A stretch of 5,513 bases of DNA, taken from an uncultured Peptococcaceae bacterium (GTDB lineage Bacteria > Bacillota > Desulfotomaculia > Desulfotomaculales > Desulfocucumaceae). Shown here one piece after another: positions 4,888-5,513 of the stretch. A program made the translations under genes and the position numbers. The notes under the pieces were generated by a model that saw only the letters and a program-made list of their open reading frames with translations, made no database searches and was not told the origin of the DNA. The number at the start of each line of letters is the position of its first letter. Position 1 is the stretch's first letter. The stretch is from NCBI GenBank assembly GCA_958417755.1, contig CATZDY010000150.1, positions 1-5,513 of the forward strand, read 5' to 3'.

Positions 4888-5513
4888 ATGGCAGACACAA
4901 AGGAAAAAATCTTGATGGCTGCGCTTCGTCTGTTTGCCCGGGATGGTTACGAAGCGGTTTCTGTTAGTAAGATTGCCGGAGAGTTGGGCATGACAAAAGG
5001 TGCGTTATATAAGCATTATAAAAATAAGCGTGATATTTTCGATAGTATTGTAGAGTATATTTTTCAATTAGATGTAGAGCGGGCTAAGGAAGCAAAGGTT
5101 CCAGAGAAAACCTTTGATGAAATGCCATTGTCTTTCTGCAATACTTCTGTGGAAGGCATTAAAGCATACAGTGAAGCACAGTTTCATTATTGGACAGAGG
5201 ATGAAATTGCCTGTAATTTCCGTAGAATGTTAACATTGGAACAGTATAGAAATCCTGAACTGTCCGATTTATATCAAAAGGCTTTTACAAGCGGACCGGT
5301 CAGCTATATTGAAGATTTGTTTCGTGAAATGATAGAACAAGGGGCTTGGCACAAAAGCAATCCAAAGCAAATGGCGATTGAGTTTTATGCTCCGTTTTAT
5401 TTGTTATTAAGCATTTCAGATGCAGCATCGGGTAAAGAGGAAAAAGTAGAAATCGCTAATCTCTTTACGACATATATTGAGCGTTTCATAGAAAAGTATA
5501 CTACGGAAAAATC
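4888..5513 (+). CDS. TetR/AcrR-family transcriptional repressor (3' end outside window)
   Basis: The gene starts at ATG 4888, preceded by GAGGAGG (4871-4877) with a 10-base gap, and runs without a stop to the window edge (208 codons). TetR proteins are usually about 190-220 residues, so little should be missing. Residues 5-16 (KEKILMAALRLF) form helix 1. The helix-turn-helix covers about 26-47, including SKIAGELGMTKGALYKHYKNK, where GALYKHYKNK is the recognition helix and the conserved YxHFxxK-like segment. The rest is a helical ligand-binding and dimerisation domain with no recognisable ligand motif (FYAPFYLLL near residue 170 looks like a dimer-interface helix). Two matching palindromes in its own promoter argue strongly for autorepression relieved by a small molecule. 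Regulators of this kind often control an efflux pump or ABC transporter encoded next door, which would lie past the window. It may be cargo of the lost element or native; the sequence does not decide. Confidence 0.93.
   Translation, partial: MADTKEKILMAALRLFARDGYEAVSVSKIAGELGMTKGALYKHYKNKRDIFDSIVEYIFQLDVERAKEAKVPEKTFDEMPLSFCNTSVEGIKAYSEAQFHYWTEDEIACNFRRMLTLEQYRNPELSDLYQKAFTSGPVSYIEDLFREMIEQGAWHKSNPKQMAIEFYAPFYLLLSISDAASGKEEKVEIANLFTTYIERFIEKYTTEK

Overview
The window is AT-rich bacterial DNA. Purine-rich Shine-Dalgarno sites, consensus TTGACA/TATAAT promoters, a tRNA gene with an encoded CCA end, and protein families typical of anaerobic Gram-positives (a DHHW-type SGNH protein beside an AlgI-like MBOAT) point to a low-GC Firmicute (Bacillota), most likely a clostridium. 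This is an inference from style and family content, not a proven identification.

Left part (1-1320): the 3' end of a CoxE-like von Willebrand factor A protein (1-447) is followed by a complete YbaK/ProX-type aminoacyl-tRNA deacylase gene (556-1023). Next come a doubtful 35-codon ORF and a good hairpin plus T-run terminator (1274-1317) that closes this transcription unit. A 261-base stretch without a convincing gene (1318-1578) holds small inverted repeats, a 12-base direct repeat and weak promoter candidates for the next operon.

Centre (1579-4189): a two-gene operon with a 16-base gap encodes an AlgI-like membrane-bound O-acyltransferase and a membrane-anchored DHHW/AlgX-AlgJ-like SGNH protein. 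By analogy with alginate acetylation, the MBOAT would move acetyl groups across the membrane and the SGNH protein would place them on an exported polysaccharide or other envelope polymer. The acceptor cannot be told from this window.

Right part (4190-5513): tRNA-Pro(CGG) has its own promoter and terminator. Immediately downstream, on the minus strand, is a decayed C-terminal piece of a tyrosine recombinase, still carrying its LGHH box and catalytic-tyrosine motif. It looks like the scar of an element that used the tRNA locus. A perfect 15-base inverted repeat brackets this scar. Finally, a TetR-family regulator, cut by the window end, has a consensus promoter and two near-identical palindromic operators 32 bp apart, a clear picture of autorepression. 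Its target is probably beyond the window.

I see no clearly new biological system. The strongest leads are the integrase scar with its inverted repeats and the double-operator TetR promoter.
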